A stretch of 32,706 nt of DNA from Enterobacter sp. RIT418 (GTDB lineage: Bacteria > Pseudomonadota > Gammaproteobacteria > Enterobacterales > Enterobacteriaceae), in assembly GCF_003057745.1 (NCBI RefSeq), contig NZ_QBJD02000025.1, forward strand, positions 1 to 32,706, given 5' to 3'. The translations under genes were made by a program, and so were the position numbers. Each line of letters opens with the position of its first letter. Position 1 is the first letter of the stretch. Below, piece after piece: positions 1 through 7,564 of this stretch. The notes beneath the pieces are model-generated. The model made no database searches and was not told the origin of the DNA. It saw nothing but the letters and a program-made list of their open reading frames with translations.

Positions 1-2552
1 GAGATTCCCGGCTGCACGTGTCGGTCCGGGGCATGCCCTACACCGAACGTTACTGCTTCCGCCCGTCGGAAATCCCGCGCCCTGAAATTCACGGCACCCT
101 GCCGGCCCGGGTCGAGAGCCGGGCGAAGAATGATATTTACGCGCACCTGGACGAGCACGGGCGCTACCGGGTCAGGCTGGACTTCGACCGCGAAGGCACG
201 GCACCGGGCTTTGGCTACCTGTGGCTGCGGATGGCGAAGCCGACCGCAGGCGATACGCTGGGCTGGCACACGCCGCTTACCGGCGGCACCGAAGTGGCGG
301 TTGCCTACAGCAACGGCGATATCGACCTGCCGTACATCGCATATGCCCTTCACGACTCTGAACACCCGGACCACGTCACGCGCGACAACCACACCCGGAA
401 CATCCTCAGAACCCCGGCGAACAACAAGCTGCGGATGGAGGACCAGCGCGGCGAGGAGCACATCAAGCTCGCCACGGAGTACGGCAAAACCCAGCTTAAT
501 AGCGGGCACCTGGTGGACGCGCAGGGGCAGCCTCGCGGCACGGGTGCCGAGCTGCGCACCGATGAGCACGGCGTTATCCGCGCCGGGAAGGGGCTGTTTG
601 TCAGCGCGGACGCGCAGGCGAAAGCGCAGGGCGAGGCGCTGGACATGAGCGCCGCCCTGCAGGAAATCGACAGGCTCAACCAGCAGCTGCAGCAGCTGGA
701 GATGGCTGCAGAACAGGCGCAGGCCCTGAAGGCGGATATCGACAGCCAGATAGCGATGTTCGCGCAGCGGCTGAAGCCGCTGAACGAGGCACTGATGATG
801 TCGGCCCCGGAAGGGATGGCGCTGACCAGCGGGGAGCATCTGCAACTGGCTGCAACCAATAACGTCGCCATCAATGCAGGCGGGGATATCAGCGCAGGCG
901 TCATGGGCAACATGACGGCGCTGGCGGGAGAAAAACTGGGGCTGTTTGCGCGCACCGGGCAACTGAGCCTGAAGGCCAGCGAAGGCCCGGTGGAGGTGCA
1001 GGCGCAGAACGGCAATATGAGGCTGTTTGCGGAGAAGAAGCTGACGATGAGCTCGGCGAGCGACATCTCCTTTGCCGGAAAGAAACGCATCACGCTGATT
1101 GGTGGAGGAAGCTATCTGCGGCTGGAGGCCGGGAAGGTCGAGTACGGCACGACGGCGATGTACCTGCGGCGGGTGAAAAGAACGATGGCGGCGGCACGGA
1201 GCTCATTACCCCTGGAGACCACTCCACTCCCTCCTCCGGCCACCATGCGGGAGCTTAACCCCGAAACGCTGACTCCCTGGGTGACGCCGGTCTATGCAAA
1301 ATCCTGCCTGAAAGAGAAAGGCTGTACCGATGCAGGTACCACCGAAGAGCCTGTAGAAAACTTCGGCCAGATGACGATTTTTGCCCAGCCGGTTGAAGAT
1401 GACTGCTGTGGGTACGGTCATCAGCATGCTCCTGCCGAAGATGAAGAAGTTGTTCAGCATGCCCAGTCAGCCAAAAAACGTAAGTCTGACACCGGAGGCG
1501 AAAAAGCCCCCGCCGAAGCATCTGCCGCACCGCTTGCACTGGGAGCGGCAACTGGCGTCATGACGCAGGTATGGGGAGAGTGGTCCTTAACCGGCGTACT
1601 GGGAGCTGCCCGGGGTATTCCGTATGTGGGCGCGATGATGTCCGCGCTGTATATCCCGTCTGCGGGTGAAGGCAGCGGCAATGTGCCCGGACGGGATGAA
1701 TTCTGGTACGAGGAAGAACTGCGGCAGAAAGCGCTAACCGGAGCTAAAGCGACGACCCGGGTGAGATTCTTCTGGCGGCAGGATGAACAGGGCAACATGC
1801 GGGTCTACGGCGTTCATACGGGTGAAGGCACCCCGTATGAAGGTGTGCGCACGGCTGAAATGAAGTGGATTGAAAAAAATAGCCGCTATGAGTTCAAACC
1901 AGCACACGGAGCTGATGTTCCTCTGATAACCTGGACGCCGGAAAGGCCGGAAGGCAATGACCTTCCGTCGCATACGGGCAGCGAAATCAGACCTATTGAC
2001 CAGGCGACAATTCTGGTCACGCCAATACCAGACGGAAAAGATGAATACACGACGCCGCCATTCCCGGTGCCGGAAGAGCGGGATCTCAACGATTACATTC
2101 TGGTGTTCCCTGCCGATTCCGGAATTAAGCCGATTTATGTATATCTCAAAACCGCAAGGGATGAGCCTGGCGTGGCAACAGGGAAGGGTGAGACGCTGTC
2201 AGGTTCTGAAAAATGGCTTGAGGCCGCAAGTTCTGGCTTGGGTGCACCTGTGCCATCACAAATCGCTGATAAGTTAAGAGGACAAGAGTTCAGTAATTTT
2301 GATGCATTTAGAGCTGCTTTCTGGAAGGCCGTTGCAACTGATCCAGAGTTATCATTACAATTTAAACCTTCAAACTTAGACAGGATGCGTGTTGGTAAAG
2401 CTCCTCGCAGTGTCCGGGTTGAACATGTTGGTAAACGGAAAAGTTTCGAGTTACATCATGTGGATAATATTTCAGATGGCGGCGCTGTGATGGATTGCGA
2501 TAATGTTAGAGTGACAACACCTAAAAGACACATAGACATTCACAAGGGGTAG
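1..2552 (+). CDS. vgrG: VgrG spike protein with C-terminal pyocin-S-like and colicin-type HNH DNase domains (5' end outside window)
   Basis: Type VI secretion spike carrying its own DNA-cleaving toxin. The frame is open from the first bases, so the gp27-like N-terminus lies outside; the GTG at 18 is not a real start. Numbering from that GTG: an OB-fold gp5-like segment (about 20-115), a Gln/Leu-rich probable coiled coil (about 205-255), a DUF2345-type beta-helix (about 264-390), a hydrophobic Gly/Ala-rich stretch (about 515-555), a region resembling the S-type pyocin translocation domain (about 560-720), and the DNase. The DNase has ELHH at 811-814 and His838 and His842; this Glu/His spacing matches colicin E9 (E100, H103, H127, H131). 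Base composition turns AT-rich from about 2200, so the toxin tip looks exchanged. The Im-type gene 6 bases downstream supports the DNase call. Nuclease activity and delivery are inferred. Confidence 0.93.
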   Translation, partial: DSRLHVSVRGMPYTERYCFRPSEIPRPEIHGTLPARVESRAKNDIYAHLDEHGRYRVRLDFDREGTAPGFGYLWLRMAKPTAGDTLGWHTPLTGGTEVAVAYSNGDIDLPYIAYALHDSEHPDHVTRDNHTRNILRTPANNKLRMEDQRGEEHIKLATEYGKTQLNSGHLVDAQGQPRGTGAELRTDEHGVIRAGKGLFVSADAQAKAQGEALDMSAALQEIDRLNQQLQQLEMAAEQAQALKADIDSQIAMFAQRLKPLNEALMMSAPEGMALTSGEHLQLAATNNVAINAGGDISAGVMGNMTALAGEKLGLFARTGQLSLKASEGPVEVQAQNGNMRLFAEKKLTMSSASDISFAGKKRITLIGGGSYLRLEAGKVEYGTTAMYLRRVKRTMAAARSSLPLETTPLPPPATMRELNPETLTPWVTPVYAKSCLKEKGCTDAGTTEEPVENFGQMTIFAQPVEDDCCGYGHQHAPAEDEEVVQHAQSAKKRKSDTGGEKAPAEASAAPLALGAATGVMTQVWGEWSLTGVLGAARGIPYVGAMMSALYIPSAGEGSGNVPGRDEFWYEEELRQKALTGAKATTRVRFFWRQDEQGNMRVYGVHTGEGTPYEGVRTAEMKWIEKNSRYEFKPAHGADVPLITWTPERPEGNDLPSHTGSEIRPIDQATILVTPIPDGKDEYTTPPFPVPEERDLNDYILVFPADSGIKPIYVYLKTARDEPGVATGKGETLSGSEKWLEAASSGLGAPVPSQIADKLRGQEFSNFDAFRAAFWKAVATDPELSLQFKPSNLDRMRVGKAPRSVRVEHVGKRKSFELHHVDNISDGGAVMDCDNVRVTTPKRHIDIHKG
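2238..2552 (+). other. Colicin E/pyocin-type HNH endonuclease domain of the VgrG
   Basis: The last 100 or so residues match the DNase domain shared by colicins E2/E7/E8/E9 and pyocins S1/S2. The C-terminal beta-beta-alpha-metal motif has ELHH followed by TPKRHIDIH, with the two metal-binding/catalytic histidines 24 and 28 residues after the second His of ELHH, as in colicin E9. The domain is expected to cut DNA non-specifically in recipient cells. AT-rich codon use contrasts with the GC-rich VgrG body. Confidence 0.9.
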
Positions 2553-2558
2553 TAAATT

Positions 2559-2822
2559 ATGGAATTAAAACCGCGCTTTGAAGATTATACGGAAAATGAG
2601 TTTAAAAGTTTCATTGAGGATATATTCAAGGAAAACACAGCGCCTGATGATGATAAGCTGGACGAGCTTCTTGACCATTTTGAAAAAATCACCAGTCATC
2701 CCGATGGTTCAGATTTGATATACCACACTATTGATGATGAAAACTGCAATCCGGAGGGGATAACTAAGGTATTGAAAGAATGGAGGAAATCTCATGGGCT
2801 TCCGCTTTTCAAAGATAGTTAA
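2559..2822 (+). CDS. Colicin/pyocin DNase immunity protein (Im2/Im7/Im8/Im9 family)
   Basis: An 87-residue acidic protein of the usual Im length, 6 bases after the VgrG-DNase stop. It opens with MELK and has the family signatures: DYTENEF in helix I, HFEKIT.HPDGSDLIY leading into helix III, then NPEGI and EWR. In the family, helices II and III bind the DNase exosite and block DNA binding; helix II sets specificity and the DLIYY tyrosines form the hot spot. Here the second tyrosine of that pair is His, which may reflect tuning to its partner. An AAGGGG Shine-Dalgarno overlaps the vgrG stop, suggesting translational coupling. It should protect the producer and its kin from the upstream nuclease. 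The gene is AT-rich like the DNase domain, so the two probably moved together. Confidence 0.93.
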   Translation: MELKPRFEDYTENEFKSFIEDIFKENTAPDDDKLDELLDHFEKITSHPDGSDLIYHTIDDENCNPEGITKVLKEWRKSHGLPLFKDS

Positions 2823-2857
2823 AATAGAACATTATAATTCTGTGTAAGAAGGTTTTT

Positions 2858-3065
2858 ATGGAACTTAAAGACTCATTTTCAGAGTATACGCAACAAAGAC
2901 TTTTGATTTTTTGAATGAATTCTTAAGGATTCACGGGAAGTGAATTTAAAGGGAGAAGCACTTAGTGATTATTTAAAAAAATTAACGAATCACTTCGAAA
3001 AAATAACAGAGCATCCTGAAAAGAGCGATTTAATATTTTACCCAGAGGATAGTTCAAAATGTACT
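2858..3065 (+). pseudogene. Frameshifted orphan Im-family DNase immunity gene, truncated at its 3' end
   Basis: A second Im-type sequence begins at ATG 2858 (MELKDSFSEYT) but hits a stop after 18 codons. Im-like sequence continues in a second frame (FDFLNEFLRIHGK, about 2903-2939) and then a third (LSDYLKKL, HFEKITEHPEKSDLIFYP, up to 3065), so at least two frame disruptions are present. Its helix III retains DLIFYP. It joins vgrG sequence at the shared residues PEG instead of ending in the Im C-terminus. It was probably the immunity gene of another VgrG/pyocin DNase and is no longer functional as written. Confidence 0.85.
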
Positions 3066-3713
3066 CCGGAAGGCATGGCCCTGACCTGCGGTGAAGATAT
3101 GCAGCTGGCCGCAGTGCAAAACGTTGCTGTCAGCGCCGGAAAGGATATCAGCGCCGGTGAGATGGGTAATATGACAGCACTGGTTGGGGAGAAACTGGGT
3201 CTGTTTGCCCGTACGGGTCAACTGAGCCTGAAGTCCGGAGAAGGGCCGGTAGATGTCCAGGCGCAAAACGCCAACATGCGTTTGTTTGCAGAGAAGAAAC
3301 TGACGCTGAGCTCGGCGAGTGTCATCTCTTTTACCGGGAAAAAACGTATCACGCTGATTGGGGGGGGGAGCTACCTGCGGCTGGAGGCCGGGAAGGTGGA
3401 GTACGGCACGACGGCGATGTATATACGCAAAGTGAAAAGGACGATGGCGACGGGAAGCAGTACCCTGGATCCGGTAACAGCTGAAATGCCCGCTCCATTA
3501 CCAAATTTATCATGTGGTCCACATACGGCATGCTTCAGAGTCATGGATACCTTGACAGGATCCGAAGATATGGAGTTTGCATATCAGCTCAGCACATCCA
3601 CAGGCGCGATCCAGGCAACCACAGATTCTTCACTGACGAATGCTGTGAATTTGGATACGGAGGAGCCGGTAGCGCTCGATTATGTCTTCCAAATAAGGGC
3701 AGGGACGCGTTAA
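3066..3713 (+). pseudogene. Displaced 3' end of a second vgrG (DUF2345 plus C-terminal extension)
   Basis: From Pro-Glu-Gly-Met at 3066 the reading follows the DUF2345 beta-helix of the vgrG at the left edge almost residue for residue up to about 3454, then ends in a different roughly 85-residue tail (PHTACFRVMDTLTG onwards). That tail resembles the transthyretin-like beta-sandwich found at the C-terminus of VgrGs that carry separate effectors; this is a low-certainty comparison. There is no VgrG N-terminus. The open frame runs back to a GTG at 2940 inside the immunity remnant, so an Im-VgrG hybrid of 257 residues could be made but is unlikely to work as a spike. The stop overlaps the next ATG (TAATG). 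Confidence 0.85.
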
Positions 3714-4578
3714 TGGCTCAGGCAACGACGACAACATCTGACGATAAAGAAAAACAGGAACAAAAGGTCGATGTGGAATTTTTTCATATCGACATGATTC
3801 CAGATGCTATGGATAAAATGAAATGGCCGGTAGCTGCAGAATTAATGAGGCATTGGTTTGATGCAAAACCAGCGTTGGTTTTTACCGTCAAGTCTAAAGA
3901 TCAATATCAGAATGGAAAGGCACAGGATATTCCTGATGGTGTAGTCAATTGTGATATTGTAAAAATGACATGGGCCATTCAGTATGAACAAGTAATTAAA
4001 GGCATCGAGTTCTTAAGTGGTACATGGGATAGCCCAAAAGGTAGAGTGTTGCTAAAAAAGAGGCTTTCCCAAATAGGTGATTATCTAAAAAATAACATAT
4101 CAATTGGTTACACTGATGACATCAGAGAACTGGAAGATACAGCGCAAGTTAATGTAACATTAATAGGAAAAAAAACAGATACGATTAATGAGTGGTATGG
4201 AGCTATAGGAAATGCAAACTTAAAAGTTTGTGTTCGTGGGAATACTGAAAACCGTAATGAGGGTGCATTCTTTATTGTTGAATCGGTTGGCTATTATTTG
4301 AAAGATACATACGACTTTATTGATGATGGATACCCTGAACCTTTAGGTATTTGGAGTAAAGATCGAATTTTAAGTAAGGCGGAATCATCAGTGTATATAT
4401 CATCTTATTTGTCAGGGGGCAGGGGCGTCTGGCCCGCCAATTTTCAGGGTTTGTTCCGGTGTTTAATGAAGATTTTCGAAAATGGCAGGAAAAACATAAA
4501 ACTGGAGGGGACTACATTGTTTTCTCTGACGTGTACTGGACTGAGCCATTACCTCACAAAAAGGTGATAAAGTTATGA
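3713..4578 (+). pseudogene. DUF6402-like T6SS-associated gene with a single frameshift
   Basis: Probable cargo of the neighbouring VgrG tail. ATG 3713 overlaps the preceding stop. The protein includes IPDAMDKMKWPVAAELMRHW, which I recognise as the start of the DUF6402 family found beside vgrG genes; its biochemical role is unknown to me. The frame used up to about 4450 would end at 4567 with an unrelated basic tail. The next frame continues sensibly (FVPVFNEDFRKW, GGDYIVFSDVYW, LPHKKVIKL) and stops at 4578, giving an ATGA overlap with the following gene. Loss of one T in the short T run at 4450-4452 would explain this. The gene is therefore broken, or there is a sequencing error. Confidence 0.75.
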
Positions 4579-4937
4579 GACTGAAAATTTTATTTATTAT
4601 TGCTATCCTGTTTATGACATGGGTATTTTTGCCATCAACATTGTTCGTGAGTGATGGTGATGAAGTTTTCTCGCATATCAGCCCTGATAAAAAATATACA
4701 GCGGTAGTATATAAAACAAAAATCATATCACCGTATTCATTTTACAAGTTCCTACAAAACGAAAACTACTATTTTATCCTCTATGGTGTAAATCAGCGCG
4801 TTATATTTAAACCCTCTATGTTTTATGGTACCTCAGACTTGGGGGCTTCTGATAGTATTGAATATGTTTATAATGAAAAACATTATCTTTTCTACCCTGG
4901 ACAAAACGGCTACGGCTCCTTTGAGTTAAATAAATAA
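4575..4937 (+). CDS. Small membrane-anchored protein, probable T6SS immunity protein (DUF6201-like)
   Basis: A 120-residue protein with an N-terminal hydrophobic segment (about residues 4-24) acting as a membrane anchor or uncleaved signal, followed by a polar domain rich in Tyr and Phe (SPDKKYTAVVY, YYFILYGVN, PSMFYGTSDL). It recalls a family I know as DUF6201, found next to DUF6402 in vgrG islands, but the match is from memory. Its ATG overlaps the restored stop of the frameshifted DUF6402 gene (ATGA), the arrangement expected of an effector-immunity pair. The periplasm-facing topology would suit neutralising an effector acting outside the cytoplasm. It is AT-rich and intact although its partner is broken. 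Confidence 0.6.
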   Translation: MRLKILFIIAILFMTWVFLPSTLFVSDGDEVFSHISPDKKYTAVVYKTKIISPYSFYKFLQNENYYFILYGVNQRVIFKPSMFYGTSDLGASDSIEYVYNEKHYLFYPGQNGYGSFELNK

Positions 4938-4950
4938 CCTTTTGTGTTAG

Positions 4951-5322
4951 GGCTGGTGGGTACGCTGCGCATTCTATGCCCGACTCCACCGAGAGCGGGA
5001 GCTGAACAAATTGGCGTGCATTCACCTGTTCAGTAATGCCTCTGGCCTCTAACCCGGACAGGTGCTGGAGCCGCAGGGTAACGTCATTGCTGCCCTGAAA
5101 GAAGACGTCCTTCTCACCCTGGTGACCTTCAGGGGCGCAAGGGATTCCCGTCTGCACGTGTCGGTATGGGACATGCCCTACACCTAACGTTACTGCTTCC
5201 GCCCGATCCTGATATCCACGGCATCCTGCCTGCCCGTATTGAAAGCAGGGAGAAGAACGACATTTACGCGCACGGTAAAACCCAGCTCAACAGCGGGCAC
5301 CTGGTGGATGCGTAGGGGCAAC
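4951..5322 (+). pseudogene. Decayed vgrG fragment
   Basis: In one frame the sequence reads LHRERELNK, then VLEPQGNVIAALKEDV, then RDSRLHVSV and PYT, interrupted by stop codons. The RDSRLHVSV part (from about 5141) corresponds to the first 60 or so bases of the window. It continues as DIHGILPARIES and NDIYAH, then jumps to GKTQLNSGHLVDA, which in the intact vgrG lies about 330 bases further on, so an internal deletion has occurred. At least three in-frame stops are visible. It is a non-functional relic of a third vgrG copy. Confidence 0.85.
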
Positions 5323-5373
5323 CCCGCGCCTCTGGCAATTTTATGCGTGGTTCGTTAAATGGATGCCGGAATC

Positions 5374-5409
5374 CTGAGGCGGAAATTTGAGATTCCTCCG
5401 CTACCTCAG
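5374..5409. other. Imperfect hairpin between vgrG relic and yjdP
   Basis: CTGAGG-CGGA pairs with TCCG-CTA-CCTCAG, a two-part stem with a 3-base bulge and a 13-base loop. There is no T tract, so it is not an obvious intrinsic terminator. The rest of 5323-5459 shows no coding sequence. Confidence 0.4.
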
Positions 5410-5431
5410 CTCCCTGCCGTTGATTACCGTG

Positions 5432-5458
5432 AAGCCAGTCAACCTGCGAGACTGGCTT
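5432..5458 (+). promoter_or_regulatory. 9-bp hairpin immediately before the yjdP start codon
   Basis: AAGCCAGTC and GACTGGCTT form a perfect 9-bp stem with a 9-base loop, ending one base before the yjdP ATG. No Shine-Dalgarno is visible between the hairpin and the ATG. The structure could be a terminator for upstream transcripts or could occlude ribosome entry on yjdP. Confidence 0.5.
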
Positions 5459-5459
5459 T

Positions 5460-5765
5460 ATGAAACGTTACTCTACCGCTCTGTTATTTGGCCTGCTGTC
5501 GCTCACCAGCCAGCTGGCCCATGCCGATATTGTTGATGATGCCATTGGTAACATCCAGCAGGCGATCAACGACGCCTATAACCCCGGCAGCAGCCGGAGC
5601 AATGATGATGACGATCGCTACGATCGCAGCCGTCAATACGACGATCGTCGTCGGCAGCTTGAGGACAGACGCCGCCGTCTGGACGAACGTCAGCGCCAGC
5701 TGGACGACGATAGGCGGCGTTTAGAGGAAGATGAGCGCAGATTGGAAGACGATTACGATCGTTGA
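5460..5765 (+). CDS. yjdP: YjdP, small secreted Asp/Arg-rich protein
   Basis: A 101-residue protein with a clear signal peptide (basic start, hydrophobic core, AHA at 20-22 as the predicted cleavage site). The mature part begins DIVDDAIGNIQQAINDAYNP, well conserved in E. coli YjdP as I remember it. The rest is an extremely charged Asp/Arg/Gln region with heptad-like units (DDRRRQLEDRRRRL, ERQRQLDDDRRRLEEDERR) that should form a long single helix or coiled coil. It is predicted to be periplasmic; its function is not established. It converges with phnP, from which it is separated by a palindromic repeat. The start is set by the signal peptide, although the ribosome binding site is poor and sits in a hairpin. 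Confidence 0.85.
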   Translation: MKRYSTALLFGLLSLTSQLAHADIVDDAIGNIQQAINDAYNPGSSRSNDDDDRYDRSRQYDDRRRQLEDRRRRLDERQRQLDDDRRRLEEDERRLEDDYDR

Positions 5766-5782
5766 GCACGTGCGGCCTGATG

Positions 5783-5815
5783 CCCTCACCCCGGCCCTCT
5801 CCCACGGGGAGAGAG
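5783..5815. repeat. Intergenic palindromic repeat (CCCTCACCC / GGGGAGAG type)
   Basis: A CCCTCACCCC head is followed by a short hairpin (CTCTCCC, AC, GGGGAGAG) between the convergent yjdP and phnP. The same core occurs at 14623-14704 and 21367-21497. Its position suggests a bidirectional transcript end or an mRNA 3'-end stabiliser. Confidence 0.7.
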
Positions 5816-5820
5816 AAAAC

Positions 5821-6579
5821 CTAATCCAGCGCCAATACCATCCCGTCATAGCCCGCTTCGAACCCTTCCGGCAGCGGGTTATCCATCATCCACACGTCAA
5901 GCTGATGGCTGATATGGGTCAGGACCACCTGTGGACAGCCGATCGTCTCGTTTAGCGCAATCACGGTGTTCAAATCACTGTGGTTGCGCGGCGTCTCGTC
6001 ACGCGGTTCGTGGCTACAGTCGATAATCATCGCCTGCGGCCGGTTGTTAAGCAGGAATTTCACCGTTTTGTCCGGCAGCCCGGCGGTGTCGGAGAGCCAG
6101 GCCACGCGGCTGTGGGCGCTTTCCAGCAGGTAGCCGAAGGTTAGCTTCGAGTGGTTGAGCGGCAGCGGCGTAACCCGCATCCCCTGAAGTTCAAACGCCA
6201 CAAACGGCTCGACCGTATGGCTAAAATCCAGAATCCCCGGATGCTTAAACAGGTCGTCACAGCCTGCCTCGTCCGGCGGGCCGTATACCGGGATCGTCGC
6301 GCCCACGCCCCAGCGCAGGGGAAACAGCCCCTGCACGTGGTCCATATGGTAGTGGGTGAGTAAAAACTGCTGGAAGCTGCCCGCGGGCCAGTCGTCCATC
6401 AGGTGCGGAATGCCCGCGTCCAGCAGGGTCACCGCGTCGTTGAATTTAACCGCCGCGCTGCACGGGCGGCGGCGATAATTTTCCTGCAGGCGCGCCCGGC
6501 GGCACGCCGCGCAGTCGCAGCCAAACACCGGCACCAGCTGCGCGCCACCGGTGCCCGTTAGCGTGATCGTCAGACTCAT
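5821..6579 (-). CDS. phnP: Phosphoribosyl 1,2-cyclic phosphate phosphodiesterase PhnP
   Basis: Last enzyme of the C-P lyase pathway: it opens the cyclic phosphate of 5-phosphoribosyl 1,2-cyclic phosphate to ribose 1,5-bisphosphate. The 252 residues form a metallo-beta-lactamase fold. The metal motif H76-Y-H78-M-D80-H81 is intact, as are Cys21, Cys23 and Cys26, which in the E. coli enzyme hold a structural zinc ion; the matching C-terminal His appears in LTHISHQLD. Its product is the substrate of PhnN, encoded two genes upstream. It is the final gene of the operon, 9 bases after phnO, and is followed by a palindromic repeat that may end the transcript. Confidence 0.97.
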   Translation of the reverse strand: MSLTITLTGTGGAQLVPVFGCDCAACRRARLQENYRRRPCSAAVKFNDAVTLLDAGIPHLMDDWPAGSFQQFLLTHYHMDHVQGLFPLRWGVGATIPVYGPPDEAGCDDLFKHPGILDFSHTVEPFVAFELQGMRVTPLPLNHSKLTFGYLLESAHSRVAWLSDTAGLPDKTVKFLLNNRPQAMIIDCSHEPRDETPRNHSDLNTVIALNETIGCPQVVLTHISHQLDVWMMDNPLPEGFEAGYDGMVLALD

Positions 6580-6588
6580 AGCGCACCT

Positions 6589-7023
6589 CTACAGCGGTTT
6601 GGTGAACCTGAAATGGCTCTGCGCGTACCCTTCACGAACATAAAAACGGTGCGCGTCCACGCGCTTTACGCTGGTGGACAGCTCCGTCAGCTCCGCGCCT
6701 GCCTGCCGCGCCACGTCTTCCGCCCAGGCCAGCAGCCGGCTGCCCACCTTCAGGCCGCGCGCCTGCGGCATCACCACCAGCTCCTGGATCTCGCCGATCC
6801 AGCGCGCGTGGTGCAGATGAAACTGCAGGTGCAGGCCGATCATGCCGACGATCTCGCCGTTCAGCCCGGCGAGCTGGTAACGCATATTGCGATCCTGAAG
6901 GTTGGCGAGGAACCCGGCGCGAAACGCCTCGCGATCGAACTCGGCCTGCTTAAGCTCGCAGATCAGGCCATAGACGACCCGCGCGTCGTCGGCGGTGGCG
7001 GGACGAAGTACACACTCAGGCAT
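6589..7023 (-). CDS. phnO: Aminoalkylphosphonate N-acetyltransferase PhnO (GNAT)
   Basis: A 144-residue GNAT enzyme that acetylates the amino group of aminoalkylphosphonates such as aminomethylphosphonate with acetyl-CoA, allowing their use or detoxification. The acetyl-CoA pyrophosphate loop is visible as [13 protein letters not shown], preceded by the beta-strand IQELVVM. The frame is open further upstream, but the start at 7023 ([10 protein letters not shown]) gives the expected length and an 8-base overlap with the end of phnN. The longer reading would run deep into phnN and is not credible. Confidence 0.95.
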   Translation of the reverse strand: MPECVLRPATADDARVVYGLICELKQAEFDREAFRAGFLANLQDRNMRYQLAGLNGEIVGMIGLHLQFHLHHARWIGEIQELVVMPQARGLKVGSRLLAWAEDVARQAGAELTELSTSVKRVDAHRFYVREGYAQSHFRFTKPL

Positions 7024-7564
7024 GCTGTTTTTCCTTCTGGCGGATAAGCGATAAAAAGCGTTCAACCGACTGTAGCAAACTTCCGTCGTTATTGAGGATA
7101 TGACAGTCCGACGGGGTATAGCGCGCGGCGCGTTCCAGGCGCTGATCGATTTCCCGGGCAGACTCGCGCCCGCGGCTTTGCAGCCTCCTTCGCAGAACAT
7201 CCGGCGACACTTCGAGACAAACGGGCAGCAGCGCCGCTTCGTAGCGCGCGCGCGCCTGCGGAAGATGCGCCCGCGAGCCGTTGACCAGCACGTCAAAGCC
7301 CGCGTGCAGCCACAGGTCGATCTCGATGCCGACGCCATAGTAAAAGCCGTTGGCGTGCCAGCTGAGCGCCAGCAGGTTTTGCCCGGCGCGGGTGAAAAAC
7401 TCCTGCTCGCTCAGGGCGATATGGTTTTCGCTCCCGGCGTTGGCGGCGCGGGTGATGTAGCGGTGCGCCACCAGCAGCTGCGTATGCTCCTGCTGGCGCA
7501 GCGCCGACAGCAGGCTGTCCTTTCCGGAGCCCGAAGGCCCCATTAACCAGATGAGTCTTCCCAT
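7016..7564 (-). CDS. phnN: Ribose 1,5-bisphosphate phosphokinase PhnN
   Basis: A 182-residue P-loop kinase of guanylate-kinase-like fold that phosphorylates ribose 1,5-bisphosphate to PRPP, returning the ribose part of the C-P lyase product to nucleotide and histidine metabolism. The Walker A motif GPSGSGKDS spans residues 9-17, and [15 protein letters not shown] is a typical core strand region. Start and stop are tightly packed: its ATG overlaps the phnM stop by one base (TGATG) and its end overlaps the phnO start. All motifs are intact. Confidence 0.96.
   Translation of the reverse strand: MGRLIWLMGPSGSGKDSLLSALRQQEHTQLLVAHRYITRAANAGSENHIALSEQEFFTRAGQNLLALSWHANGFYYGVGIEIDLWLHAGFDVLVNGSRAHLPQARARYEAALLPVCLEVSPDVLRRRLQSRGRESAREIDQRLERAARYTPSDCHILNNDGSLLQSVERFLSLIRQKEKQHA

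Noticed and set aside
3512..3712. N-terminal extension of the DUF6402-like frame
   Set aside because: It overlaps the vgrG tail in another frame; ATG 3713, coupled to the preceding stop, gives the family start.
4816..5157. A 113-codon minus-strand frame over the vgrG relic
   Set aside because: The plus strand clearly reads as decayed vgrG; the minus frame is its shadow.
1..5400. Insertion sequence or transposase in the vgrG island
   Set aside because: No transposase frame, terminal inverted repeats or target duplications were seen; homologous recombination between vgrG copies explains the debris.
7024..7338. Longer start for phnO
   Set aside because: The extra residues are phnN read in another frame; the GNAT protein starts at 7023.
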